64,000 bases of DNA from the NCBI RefSeq assembly GCF_000178115.2, contig NC_014828.1:2741501-2805500 (forward strand), in the 5' to 3' direction. The notes under the pieces were generated by a model that was not told the origin of the DNA, did no database searches, and saw nothing but the letters and a program-made list of their open reading frames with translations. The DNA comes from Ethanoligenens harbinense YUAN-3. GTDB lineage: Bacteria; Bacillota; Clostridia; Oscillospirales; Ethanoligenentaceae. The translations under genes were made by a program, and so were the position numbers. Of this stretch, positions 34,285-42,787 are shown in pieces (position 1 is the stretch's first letter; every line of letters begins with the position of its first letter).

Positions 34285-34544
34285 CCTTTTCATTCACCGG
34301 CCCCCAATCCGCAGCGAGCGTGACCTCCGCACACCCTGTTTCCCCATCCGTACAAAAGCGCCCGATGCCTGGCAGCCGGAACCCGGCACTGCCGCGCATT
34401 GGGCGTTTTGGTTTACCATGTCGGACAAATTTCTCTATTTTCTTGGAGTTTATTTATTCTGGCAAACAAACCATCTGGACGTTCGGGGAATATATACAGC
34501 ATGCTAAACAAATCTTCACGGCGCACAAGGTTCTCCCCTGCGGG

Positions 34545-35282
34545 TCACCAGTCTTCGGAATCCGGCTGGCCGGGGTCGGTTTCCTCCAGCAGACCGAATT
34601 TCATCCGGATGCGCTCCAGCTTTTTGCAGAGCGGCCTTTCCAAAACAAACAAAAAAAACGCGGTCGCCGCACCCAGGATCGTATCGAACAAAAAACCGGA
34701 CGCATAAGCCGCCAAAAGGAGCTGCCAAGTGAAACGGCTGGTAAACGCGGAAACCGACCAGACGTCAATGATCAGTCCATACAGATATCCCGAAAGAAAT
34801 CCAAACAGGCAGACGCTCCAGCGGTGCCGGAGCCAGCCGGAACGACGCAGCAGCCCCGCCAGAAACCCGATCATGCCGCAGCAGAACATCTGCCAGGGCG
34901 TCCACGGCCCCTGCCCGAAAAACAGGTTGGAGGCGAGCATGGCCACCGCCCCTGTTAAAAAACCCGCTTCCGGCCCAAACGCAAAGGCGGTGATGATCAC
35001 CACCGCGACAATGGGCTTGAATTGCGGCAGCGCGGCAAATGCCAGTCTGCCCGCAGCCGCCACCGCCGCCATGACCGCGATGGGAACCAGTTCCCGCGCT
35101 TTTGGTTTTCGCTTTTCAAACACCAGAAAAAACGGCAGCATCGAAAGCAGCAGCACAACCGGGCTGACGACGGCATAGGTGCGGTTGCCCAGCGCCACCC
35201 CTGCCGCCAGCATGCATGGTATGACCACCAGCAGCAGAACCGAGGCCACTTTCAGCCGCAGGGAGTTTCGCTTGACCGACAT
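34545..35282 (-). CDS. ECF transporter substrate-binding (S) component, probably corrinoid
   Basis: This membrane S component captures the vitamin for an energy-coupling-factor importer. The protein, about 245 residues, has about six helices, with family-like segments PIAVMAAVAAAGRLAFAALP and FGPEAGFLTGAVAMLASNLF followed by GQGPWTPWQMF. That pattern occurs in S components of the CbrT/DUF6580-like group. The start is ATG 35282 after GAGGAGG; it overlaps the ATPase gene by 31 nt. Cobalamin as substrate is inferred from the riboswitch at the head of the operon. Confidence 0.8.
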   Translation of the reverse strand: MSVKRNSLRLKVASVLLLVVIPCMLAAGVALGNRTYAVVSPVVLLLSMLPFFLVFEKRKPKARELVPIAVMAAVAAAGRLAFAALPQFKPIVAVVIITAFAFGPEAGFLTGAVAMLASNLFFGQGPWTPWQMFCCGMIGFLAGLLRRSGWLRHRWSVCLFGFLSGYLYGLIIDVWSVSAFTSRFTWQLLLAAYASGFLFDTILGAATAFFLFVLERPLCKKLERIRMKFGLLEETDPGQPDSEDW

Positions 35283-36928
35283 CTTTGCACCACCTCCTCG
35301 CATGTGACCGCATCCGGAAAGACCCGGCGGGCGATGCGGTTGGCCGCCGAGGTGTAGAAATTGTTGCCCGCGAAAAACGGGACCGGAGCGTCCTCGGAAA
35401 CCACCGTACCGTTGAAAAACAACAGACAGCGGTCGGCAAAGGATGCCGCGAACTCCACATCGTGGGTCGCCATCAAAATGGCCGTCCCCTGCCCCGCCAA
35501 GCGCCGGAGCACAGCGGCAAACGCCTGCTTGAACGGGGCGTCCAGCCCTTTGGTGGGCTCGTCCAGCAGGATGACGCGCGGGCCGCGCAGCAGCAGTTTG
35601 GCAAACGCGGCCTTCTGCTGCTCGCCGCCGCTCAGGTCATAGGGGTGCCGCTCCAACAGAGCTTCCAGTTCCATCTCCCTCACCACGTCCGCAAGCCGTT
35701 CGCCGTCGTCCGCTTCGGCCAGATCCTCCCGCACGGTGTCTTTCACAAACAGCAGCTGCGGGTCCTGCGGCAGCATCGCCACGACGCCGCGGTACTGCTC
35801 CGCGCCGCCGTATGCCGTGCTTTTTTCCCCGAGCAGTTCCAGCGTGCCGCGGTGAGGCCGGTGCAACCCGGCGATCGTTTCCAGCACCGTGCTCTTGCCC
35901 ACGCCGTTTCCGCCGAGCAGACAGGCGATCTGCCCGCCGTACACCTTCATCGAGGCACCCCGCAGTACATCCCGCCCCTTTTTGTCATATCGAAACCAGA
36001 CGTCCCACATCCGCACGGCGGGAATCGCCTTGCCGTCAGCCTGCGTTTTGGACGGCACACCTGCTTCAGTTCCCTGCACGGCGGGCACTGGGCAATGCCG
36101 CTGCAGCCAGCGGCTGCCCTCCCGGACCGTCAGCGGACACTCCCCTGTGCCGCCCGCCCCGGCATAGATGCGCGCGGCCGCCGGGAACCCCGCAAACAGC
36201 GCATGCTCCGCCCCGCCGGAAGCAAATGCCTCCGCCACCCGGCGGGGCGTGTCGCAGCAGAGGAGCCGGCCGCCGTCCATCACGGCCACCCGGTCTGCCA
36301 TGGGGAACACCTCTTCGAGCCGGTGCTCGGTCAGCACCACCGTCACCGCAAGCGTGCGGTTGATGCGCCGCACCGTTTCCAGAAAATCTGCGGCGGCAAT
36401 GGGGTCGAGCTGGGCGGTCGGCTCGTCCAGAATCAGCACGCGCGGCTGCATCACCATCACCGAAGCGAGATTGAGCATTTGCAACTGCCCGCCGGAGAGC
36501 GTGCTCACATCCCGGTCGAACCACTCTTGAATGCCGAAAAAACTGGCCATTTCCGCCACACGGCGCCGGATGACAGGCGTAGAAAGCCCCAGGCTTTCCA
36601 GTCCGAACGCCAGTTCGTGCCACACCTTATCCGTCACCGTCTGATTCTGGGGCTTTTGCAGCACAAACCCAATCTCCGCGGCCGCTACGCGCGCGTCCAG
36701 TTCACGCAGCGCCCTGCCGTCGTACCGCACTTCGCCGCGCACCCGCCCGAACGGGGTCAGCTCACGCTTGAGGTGCCGCACCAGCGTGCTTTTCCCCGAA
36801 CCGGACGCGCCGCACAGGAGCAAAAACGCACCTTCCTCGATCTCAAGGGAGATGTCGTCCAGTGCGCGGCCGGCCTGTTTGGGATAGCGAAAGCTCAGAT
36901 GGTCGATTGCAAGGAGCGCCATTTCCAT
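35252..36928 (-). CDS. Fused double ATPase of the ECF importer (EcfA-EcfA')
   Basis: The single protein, about 558 residues, carries two complete ABC ATPase domains. Domain 1 has GASGSGKST (about 38-46), LSGGQ and VLILDEPTAQLD; domain 2 has GGNGVGKST (about 350), LSGGEQQ and VILLDEPTKGLD. Most ECF systems use two separate ATPase genes, so this is a fused form. The start is ATG 36928 (MEMALLAIDHLSFRY) or ATG 36922; both lie inside the end of ecfT. It powers import with EcfT. Confidence 0.92.
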   Translation of the reverse strand: MEMALLAIDHLSFRYPKQAGRALDDISLEIEEGAFLLLCGASGSGKSTLVRHLKRELTPFGRVRGEVRYDGRALRELDARVAAAEIGFVLQKPQNQTVTDKVWHELAFGLESLGLSTPVIRRRVAEMASFFGIQEWFDRDVSTLSGGQLQMLNLASVMVMQPRVLILDEPTAQLDPIAAADFLETVRRINRTLAVTVVLTEHRLEEVFPMADRVAVMDGGRLLCCDTPRRVAEAFASGGAEHALFAGFPAAARIYAGAGGTGECPLTVREGSRWLQRHCPVPAVQGTEAGVPSKTQADGKAIPAVRMWDVWFRYDKKGRDVLRGASMKVYGGQIACLLGGNGVGKSTVLETIAGLHRPHRGTLELLGEKSTAYGGAEQYRGVVAMLPQDPQLLFVKDTVREDLAEADDGERLADVVREMELEALLERHPYDLSGGEQQKAAFAKLLLRGPRVILLDEPTKGLDAPFKQAFAAVLRRLAGQGTAILMATHDVEFAASFADRCLLFFNGTVVSEDAPVPFFAGNNFYTSAANRIARRVFPDAVTCEEVVQRCRSSETPCG

Positions 36929-37776
36929 TCCCCCCATCCTTCCAGCCCCGCAGGCAGGAAACAAAGTACGCCGTAAGCCGCCGCCACCGCCGCCGTGGCC
37001 GGACCCGACGTCCATTTCACATATGGGTAATACTGCACATAGACCGTGCCCGTCAGTTGCCCCAGCACACAGGCCGCCACGGCGGCCGCGATCACCGCCA
37101 GGCAAATCGCGTCCCGTCCGCAAAAACGGAAGATGGAAAACGCCGTCCGTCCAGGCAGGCCGTAGCCGCGTGCCTTCATGGAATCGGCGGTTTCCACCGC
37201 ATTTTCCAGCGCCCAGGTGATGAGGATAGATAGGATGCGCATCCCATTGCGCGCCCGTTTCCAGAGATTTCCCGCACCCGTCCCCATCCCGATGGCGGCC
37301 TGCGCACGGGAAATGCGGCCGATCTGCGTTTTGAATCGCGGAATCAGCCGCAGAGTCATCGACAGCAGCAGCGCAAGCGACGGAACCGCCCGGCCGAACA
37401 GATACAGAAACTCGTCGGATGTGAATACCTCGTTGCAGCAGAAGAACCACAGCAGCATCGCGGCCAGCATCACGGACGCTGCCGCTCCGAACAGCACCGC
37501 CTCCAATGTGACGGGGTTGTCATGGATATAAAACAGCATCGTCATGCCCTGGTGGACGAACAGCGGATTAAGCACCGCCACCGCCGCAAGCATCGGCAGC
37601 GTGAACAGCAGGCTGAACCGCAGCGCCCGCGCGCGCCCGAGCAGCACCGCATACAGCATGGCGGCTGCGAACGACACCCCCAGAAACACCGGATGCATAA
37701 GCAACAGCGTGCAGATGACCACCGCCGCAAAAAATGCGAAATGGACGAGGGGATGATAGGACTGGAAACGGTTCAT
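36895..37776 (-). CDS. ECF importer transmembrane coupling protein EcfT
   Basis: EcfT couples the ATPases to the S component. The protein, about 293 residues, has about five or six helices and the coupling-helix motifs SMTLRLIPRFKTQIGRISRA and ALENAVETADSMKARGYGLP (the canonical second motif is near A-x-x-x-SMxARGY). GAGGAG lies before ATG 37776/37779. It follows the lipoprotein gene by about 10 nt. Confidence 0.92.
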   Translation of the reverse strand: MNRFQSYHPLVHFAFFAAVVICTLLLMHPVFLGVSFAAAMLYAVLLGRARALRFSLLFTLPMLAAVAVLNPLFVHQGMTMLFYIHDNPVTLEAVLFGAAASVMLAAMLLWFFCCNEVFTSDEFLYLFGRAVPSLALLLSMTLRLIPRFKTQIGRISRAQAAIGMGTGAGNLWKRARNGMRILSILITWALENAVETADSMKARGYGLPGRTAFSIFRFCGRDAICLAVIAAAVAACVLGQLTGTVYVQYYPYVKWTSGPATAAVAAAYGVLCFLPAGLEGWGEWKWRSLQSTI

Positions 37777-37786
37777 CATGATCTCC

Positions 37787-38869
37787 TCAGTTGGCGGCAC
37801 CGATGTCGTGGCCGAGGTCGCAGGTGTAGGCAAAGAGCACCGTGTCTCCGCTTTTGAGCGTATACTGCGACACCCCATAGCCGGGGAACGTGCCGTTGAC
37901 CGCATAGTCCCATCCACTGAGCGGCCCCGCGTCGAACTCATAGAGGTTGTTGATGCCCTCGATGTATTCGCCTGCGGCCGAACCTTTATGCTCCATCTGG
38001 ATACCGTTTTTTTCGCAGACGGACACAAGCAGGTCGTAGACCGTCGCACCCGGCTTGACCGCCATGGAAGTTTCCGGCAGAATGACACCGTTTGCAGGCA
38101 CCACGCGGTGGTCCTGCTTGTTGGCGGAAAGGCTGCTCCAATTCTGCACGGCCGTGTCACAGCGGATGGAGATGTTCACCCGGATGGTCTGCGGGGCGGG
38201 CGCAGAGCTCACCGGCATTTTCGGCGCGGACGAGACCGGCGCGCTTGATGCCGGCACGCTTGATGCCGGCACGCTTGATGCCGGCACGCTTGATGCCGGC
38301 ACGCTCGAAACCGCCGGCGGCGCAGCGGACGACACCGCATCCGCCTGCACCTGCGCGAGCAGGTAGGGACCCGTGTTTTCGGATACCCGGATGGTGGCGG
38401 CACCGTTCACCACCTGCGCCGTGCCCGCCTGCCACAGGGCGCCGGGCTTCCCGGCGTAAAACGGATAACTGCCGTCCGCCCAGCCCTTTCCCACCGTGAT
38501 GCGCAGGGAGGCCGCGCCGGGATAGCTTCCCTTTTGCTCGAGCGTAATCTGCCCGTAGGTCTGTGCGGTATCCGTGCCGTTCGGTGATACCGTCACCGGT
38601 TTATAGGAAATATGCAGATCAGCTTCGGCCGGTTTGCGGATATCCGGCCCGACGAATGTCCACGAATAGGAAACGCCGCCGCTCTTGCCGTTGTAGATAG
38701 CGATGCCTCCGCTTTGTTGCAGCCGCTGGAAATCGGCTTTGCGGACCACGCCATTCGCCGGGACGGAAGCAACCGTCGTCCTGCTTCTGGTGTTTGCGGT
38801 GCAGCCCGCAAACACCGCGGTGCAGGCGACCAGCAACGCGAACCAGATGGCCATCACGCGCTTTTTCAA
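37787..38869 (-). CDS. DUF4430 lipoprotein of the corrinoid ECF system
   Basis: This secreted lipoprotein, about 360 residues, starts at TTG 38869 (MKKRVMAIWFALLVACTAVF, then AGC; lipobox Cys about 23) with GGGGATGA upstream. A beta-rich domain (about 45-175) is joined by a SVPAS-repeat linker to a C-terminal DUF4430 domain, seen in YEFDAGPLSGWDYAVNGTFP and GYGVSQYTLKSGDTVLFAYT. DUF4430 resembles the transcobalamin C-terminal domain. It directly follows the cobalamin riboswitch, so surface capture of corrinoids is likely. Confidence 0.85.
   Translation of the reverse strand: MKKRVMAIWFALLVACTAVFAGCTANTRSRTTVASVPANGVVRKADFQRLQQSGGIAIYNGKSGGVSYSWTFVGPDIRKPAEADLHISYKPVTVSPNGTDTAQTYGQITLEQKGSYPGAASLRITVGKGWADGSYPFYAGKPGALWQAGTAQVVNGAATIRVSENTGPYLLAQVQADAVSSAAPPAVSSVPASSVPASSVPASSVPASSAPVSSAPKMPVSSAPAPQTIRVNISIRCDTAVQNWSSLSANKQDHRVVPANGVILPETSMAVKPGATVYDLLVSVCEKNGIQMEHKGSAAGEYIEGINNLYEFDAGPLSGWDYAVNGTFPGYGVSQYTLKSGDTVLFAYTCDLGHDIGAAN
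38243..38306 (-). repeat. 15-bp tandem repeat encoding a SVPAS linker
   Basis: The unit GCTTGATGCCGGCAC recurs about four times in register, with edges that diverge. It encodes the PASSV pentapeptide repeat that links the two domains of the DUF4430 lipoprotein. Confidence 0.9.
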
Positions 38870-38907
38870 AACATCATCCCCATAATCTGTCGGCCTTCGA
38901 GTTTGCA

Positions 38908-38935
38908 AATAAAAAAGGCCGCGCGCGGCGGCCCC
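38908..38935 (-). terminator. Riboswitch-controlled terminator before the corrinoid operon
   Basis: On the minus strand GGCCGC-CGCGC-GCGGCC is followed by TTTTTTATTT. It lies between the cobalamin aptamer and the lipoprotein start. A second hairpin, GCTTCCCGCGC with GCGTGGGAAGC (about 38938-38966), just before it may take part in the switch. Confidence 0.85.
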
Positions 38936-39003
38936 GATGCTTCCCACGCTTTTAGCGCGGGAAGCAAGCAGCCGCCTTTCCTCCGAAAGAAGCTCTGTTC
39001 CAC

Positions 39004-39166
39004 GCGATGCGGCAGGTCTCCTGACTCGAATTCTTCCGCCGCCCCGGCCTTCCCGATCTCCCGGTGGCACAAACGGAGCGTTGTCCTTCTCACAGTAGCG
39101 GAGGCTGTCACGGTTTCGCACCGTGTTCCCTTGTTTCCCGCATGCACGCGCATGCGACCGCATCGC
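39004..39166 (-). ncRNA. Cobalamin riboswitch
   Basis: On the minus strand the aptamer is closed by a 9-bp P1 (GCGATGCGG with CCGCATCGC). It contains AAGGGAACACGGTGCGAAAC, GACAGCCTCCGCTACTGTGA, GCCACCGGG and the B12 box GAGTCAGGAGACCTGCC. These are hallmarks of the adenosylcobalamin class. Bound cobalamin should favour the downstream terminator and shut off the importer operon. Confidence 0.95.
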
Positions 39167-39204
39167 TTGATTCTGTTTTTTATCACTCAGGCTGTATGCG
39201 CCGT

Positions 39205-39807
39205 TCAGGCTTCGTAGGCGCGCACCCGAAATTTGGCACCGATGGACGCGGCGATGGCGCGGCTCTCCTCGATCTGCGCGGGAGTGAGAAGGTCGAGCAC
39301 CGTCATCGTCACCGACGGGATATACCGCATGCAGTCTCTGGCATAGGCCAGCACGGCGTCATACGCCGCGCGGCCGAAATCGCTGCGGCAATAGTGCTGA
39401 TAGGTCGCGGCATCCGGCGCGTTGAGGCTGATGGACACCGCATCCGCCAGGCCCGCCAGCTCTTTGGCGGTTGCCCGACCATGGATAAGGTCGGCCAGTC
39501 CGTTGGTATTGATGCGCACCGGCAGCCCCGGCGCTTTTTCCTTGGCTCTCCGGATCACGTCTTTCACGGCGTCCAGCCGCTCCAGCGGTTCGCCGTAGCC
39601 GCAGAACACCAGTTCTTTATATTTGGACAGATCGTTGGCAAAGATGGCGTCCACGATCTCCTCTACGGACGGCTCGCGCTCCAACCACAGGCTGCCCGAT
39701 CCATACGCGCCGTCTCCCTCGTTGCGGATGCAGAACGTGCAATGGTCGGGGCAGCGATTGGTCACATTGACATACAGCCCGTCATGTACCGGATATGTGA
39801 TGGTCAT
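39205..39807 (-). CDS. TatD-linked radical SAM protein
   Basis: The 200-residue protein is a short radical SAM enzyme of the TatD-associated type (TIGR04038). The cluster motif CPDHCTFC (about 19-26) follows YVNVTNRC, and GYGEPLERLD and LPVRINTNGLADL match SAM and strand motifs. The reaction is unknown. The ATG overlaps the tatD stop by 4 nt, so they are coupled, and the cobalamin riboswitch begins about 40 nt after its stop. Confidence 0.88.
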   Translation of the reverse strand: MTITYPVHDGLYVNVTNRCPDHCTFCIRNEGDGAYGSGSLWLEREPSVEEIVDAIFANDLSKYKELVFCGYGEPLERLDAVKDVIRRAKEKAPGLPVRINTNGLADLIHGRATAKELAGLADAVSISLNAPDAATYQHYCRSDFGRAAYDAVLAYARDCMRYIPSVTMTVLDLLTPAQIEESRAIAASIGAKFRVRAYEA

Positions 39808-40580
39808 ACGGTCTCCTCCCCTCGGTTGATGCCAAACAGCTCGCGCGCGTTTCTCGCCGTCACCTGTGCGGTCTCCTCCGCGGAAAGCCCCATCATCTCG
39901 CCCATGCGGGCCAGCGTATGCGTCAGCATGGAGGAATCACAGCGCCGGCCGCGCAGCGGCTCGGGCGCCATATAGGGGCAGTCGGTTTCGCAGAGCACAC
40001 GGTCATGCGGCAGGGTTTCCAGCACGGCGCGCGCCTTTTTGTTGTTCTTAAACGTGACAGACCCCGTAAAGCCGAGGTACAGCCCCAACTTGAGCAGCTC
40101 GCGCGCGGTCTCGGCGCTGCCGGAATAGCAATGCACCACCCCGCGCGGACGGTATTTCTGCAAAAATGCCAGCGTGTCGGCATGCGCGTCGCGGTCGTGC
40201 ACGATGACCGGCAGGTCCAGTTCTCTGGCCAGCTCAAGCTGGCCGGCAAACCATTTGTGCTGGAGCTCGCGCGGGACATCCCAGTGATAGTCCAGCCCGA
40301 TCTCCCCGATGGCGGCCACCGGAAAGGATTCCGCCAACCGCTTGATCTCCGCCAGGTCACCCGAGGCGGCGTCCGCCGCCTCTTCGGGGTGGATACCCAC
40401 CGCCGCGTGACAGAACGGATACGCTTTAGCCAGCTCCACACAGGCGGCGCTGTCAGCCGCCGTCGTGCCCGCATTGAGCACATCGGTCACGCCCGCGGCG
40501 GGCAGACCGCCCAGCACGGCCGCACGGTCGGCGTCAAACGCATGGTCGGCATAGTGCGCGTGTGAATCAAAGATTTCCAT
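39804..40580 (-). CDS. tatD: TatD-family metal-dependent hydrolase
   Basis: The protein, about 258 residues, is a TIM-barrel metal-dependent hydrolase; TatD relatives are Mg-dependent DNases. The motifs are DSHAHYAD at the start, AVGIHPEEA, IGEIGLDYHWD, PVIVHDRDAH, GVVHCYSGS and LCETDCPYMAPEPLRGRR. The start is ATG 40580, just 5 nt after metG, with a weak ribosome binding site, so reinitiation after metG is likely. The metG-tatD pairing is common in Firmicutes. Confidence 0.95.
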   Translation of the reverse strand: MEIFDSHAHYADHAFDADRAAVLGGLPAAGVTDVLNAGTTAADSAACVELAKAYPFCHAAVGIHPEEAADAASGDLAEIKRLAESFPVAAIGEIGLDYHWDVPRELQHKWFAGQLELARELDLPVIVHDRDAHADTLAFLQKYRPRGVVHCYSGSAETARELLKLGLYLGFTGSVTFKNNKKARAVLETLPHDRVLCETDCPYMAPEPLRGRRCDSSMLTHTLARMGEMMGLSAEETAQVTARNARELFGINRGEETV

Positions 40581-40584
40581 ATTA

Positions 40585-42540
40585 TTACCGGACCTTCGCG
40601 CCGGAAGGAATAGCGCCGTCCACAAACAGTACACGCGCGGCGGCACCGTCGTCGGCCGCCAGAATCATCCCCTGGCTCTCCACCCCGCAGAGTTTGGCGG
40701 GCGCGAGATTTGCGACCAATATGATTTTTTTACCGGGCAGGTCTTCCGGCGCATACCATTGCGCGATGCCCGAAACCACCTGGCGCGCTTCGCCGCCCAC
40801 ATCCAGTTCCAACCGAAGCAGTTTTTTCGATTTTTTAATTTTTTCGGCGGCTTTGATCTCGGCCACGCGCAACTCCACTTTGCCGAACTCGTCGATGCCG
40901 ATGCGCGCCACGCCCGCAGGCGCGTCATCCGCTTTCTTCGCGTCCGCTTCGGCGGTCGGAGTTTCCGCCGGGCCGGGCGTGATCTGCGCCAGCGCTTCCA
41001 ACTCAGCCGGAATGTCCAGCCGAGGGAACAGCGCCGCCCCTTTTTGCACACGCAGGCCGTCGGGCAGCACATCGAACCGTGCGGTGTCCGACCAGTCGGG
41101 CACGCCTTCAGGCAAGCCGAGCTGTCTTCTGATCTCCGCCGCGGTAGCGGGCATGAACGGCGCGATGCAGACGGAGATCAACCGCACCGATTCGCAGAGG
41201 TTGCGCAGCACCTGCGCCAGCCGGGGCTTATCCGCCTCGTTTTTGGCCAGTATCCACGGCGCGGTCTCATCAATGTATTTGTTGGTGCGGGAAACAAACT
41301 TCCAGATATCCGCCAGCGCGTTGGAAAACTGGAACGCATCCATATCCGCTTCCACGGCTTTAGCCGTTTCGGCCGCCAGCGCACGCAACTTGTCGTCGAA
41401 CGGGCCGGATTCTCCTGCGGCGGGCAATACGCCGCCGAAATACTTCTCCACCATCGCCACCGTGCGGGAAACGAGATTGCCCAGATCGTTGGCCAGGTCG
41501 GCGTTGATGCGGCCAAGCAGGGCCTCGGTGGAAAACGTGCTGTCCGCCCCGAACGGGATCTCCCGCAGCAGGAAGTAGCGGATGGCGTCCACACTGTACC
41601 GCTTGCAGAGCAGCACGGGATCGACCACATTGCCCTTGGATTTGGACATCTTATCCCCGCCCAACAGCAGCCACCCGTGCCCGAACACGCGCTTGGGGAG
41701 CGGCTCGCCCAGCGCCATCAGGATAGCCGGCCAGATGATGGTGTGGAACCGCACGATCTCTTTGGCCATCAGGTGCACGTCGGCGGGCCAGTATTTGCGG
41801 TAGTCCGCATCGTTCTCCGTGCCGTAGCCCAGCGCGGTGATATAGTTGCTGAGCGCGTCGATCCAGACATAGATGACATGGCCGGGGTCGAAATCCACCG
41901 GGATGCCCCAAGTAAACGATGTGCGCGACACGCAGAGGTCCTCCAACCCGGGCTTGATGAAGTTGTTGACCATCTCGTGCATGCGCGAGGGCGGCGAGAT
42001 GAACTCCGGATGCGCTTTGTAATGCTCGACAAGCCGGTCGGCATATTTGGAAAGGCGGAAGAAATAGGCTTCCTCCTCCGCCCGTTTCACCTCGCGGCCG
42101 CAGTCGGGACACTTTCCGTCCTTGAGCTGCGTCTCCGTCCAGAACGACTCGCAGGGGCGGCAGTACCAGCCCTCGTATTTGCCTTTATAGATATCGCCCT
42201 GCTCATACAGCCGCCGGAAGATCTGCTGCACCACTTTTTCATGAGCCGCGTCGGTGGTGCGAATAAACCGGTCATAGGATATATCAAGCAGCTTCCAGAG
42301 CGACTTGATCTCCGCCACGATCTCATCAACGTATGCTTTCGGGGTCTTGCCCGCAGCCTCAGCCCGCTCCTCGATCTTCTGGCCATGCTCATCCGTACCG
42401 GTGAGGAACAGCACGTCGTAACCCTGCATCCGCCGAAAGCGCGCCATCGCGTCCCCCGCCACCGTGGTGTAGCCATGCCCGATGTGCAGCGTGCCGGACG
42501 TGTAATAAATAGGGGTGGTGATATAATAGGTTTTTTTCAT
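40585..42540 (-). CDS. metG: Methionyl-tRNA synthetase with C-terminal tRNA-binding domain
   Basis: The enzyme charges tRNA-Met. The product is about 651 residues. It shows the class I HIGH motif in TLHIGHGYTT (about 18-21), a zinc knuckle (CRPC and CPDCG, about 125-150), DKMSKSKGN (KMSKS, about 298) and a C-terminal EMAP/Trbp111-like domain (GIDEFGKVELRVAEIKAAEK onward). The start is ATG 42540 behind GGGAGG. The frame is open further upstream without likeness. Confidence 0.97.
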   Translation of the reverse strand: MKKTYYITTPIYYTSGTLHIGHGYTTVAGDAMARFRRMQGYDVLFLTGTDEHGQKIEERAEAAGKTPKAYVDEIVAEIKSLWKLLDISYDRFIRTTDAAHEKVVQQIFRRLYEQGDIYKGKYEGWYCRPCESFWTETQLKDGKCPDCGREVKRAEEEAYFFRLSKYADRLVEHYKAHPEFISPPSRMHEMVNNFIKPGLEDLCVSRTSFTWGIPVDFDPGHVIYVWIDALSNYITALGYGTENDADYRKYWPADVHLMAKEIVRFHTIIWPAILMALGEPLPKRVFGHGWLLLGGDKMSKSKGNVVDPVLLCKRYSVDAIRYFLLREIPFGADSTFSTEALLGRINADLANDLGNLVSRTVAMVEKYFGGVLPAAGESGPFDDKLRALAAETAKAVEADMDAFQFSNALADIWKFVSRTNKYIDETAPWILAKNEADKPRLAQVLRNLCESVRLISVCIAPFMPATAAEIRRQLGLPEGVPDWSDTARFDVLPDGLRVQKGAALFPRLDIPAELEALAQITPGPAETPTAEADAKKADDAPAGVARIGIDEFGKVELRVAEIKAAEKIKKSKKLLRLELDVGGEARQVVSGIAQWYAPEDLPGKKIILVANLAPAKLCGVESQGMILAADDGAAARVLFVDGAIPSGAKVR

Positions 42541-42618
42541 GGTGGACGCCTCCCGCTTTGCATGACGAACCCCACTCCCGCCCGAACCGGGCACGGCAGC
42601 CGGATTCCCATTCCTTTT

Positions 42619-42647
42619 ATTATACCAACTGGGCGCCATAAATTCAA
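42619..42647 (-). promoter_or_regulatory. Promoter of metG-tatD-radical SAM
   Basis: TTGAAT (42642-42647) and TATAAT (42619-42624) on the minus strand are 17 nt apart, about 75 nt before metG. Confidence 0.7.
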
Positions 42648-42739
42648 CTCGCGCGCCAAACTCGGGCGCCCCAGCGTTTCCACGGGCTGTCTCGCGCCCG
42701 CAGCCTCCCCCTCCGGCATGCACACCCCGGGCCGGCGCA

Positions 42740-42771
42740 AATAAAAGACCGCCCCGTAAAACGGGACGGTC
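42740..42771 (-). terminator. Terminator after the G5/3D protein gene
   Basis: On the minus strand GACCGTCCCGT and ACGGGGCGGTC form a hairpin followed by TTTTATTT. Confidence 0.88.
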
Positions 42772-42787
42772 AAGTGCCGAAGGCGTG

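Noticed and set aside
34281-34544. Short frames between tRNA-Tyr and the ECF S-component gene
   Set aside because: No start signal or similarity that I can recognise.
38243-38306. Short direct repeats as a possible iteron or binding-site cluster
   Set aside because: The 15-bp units encode the SVPAS linker in frame inside a lipoprotein gene.
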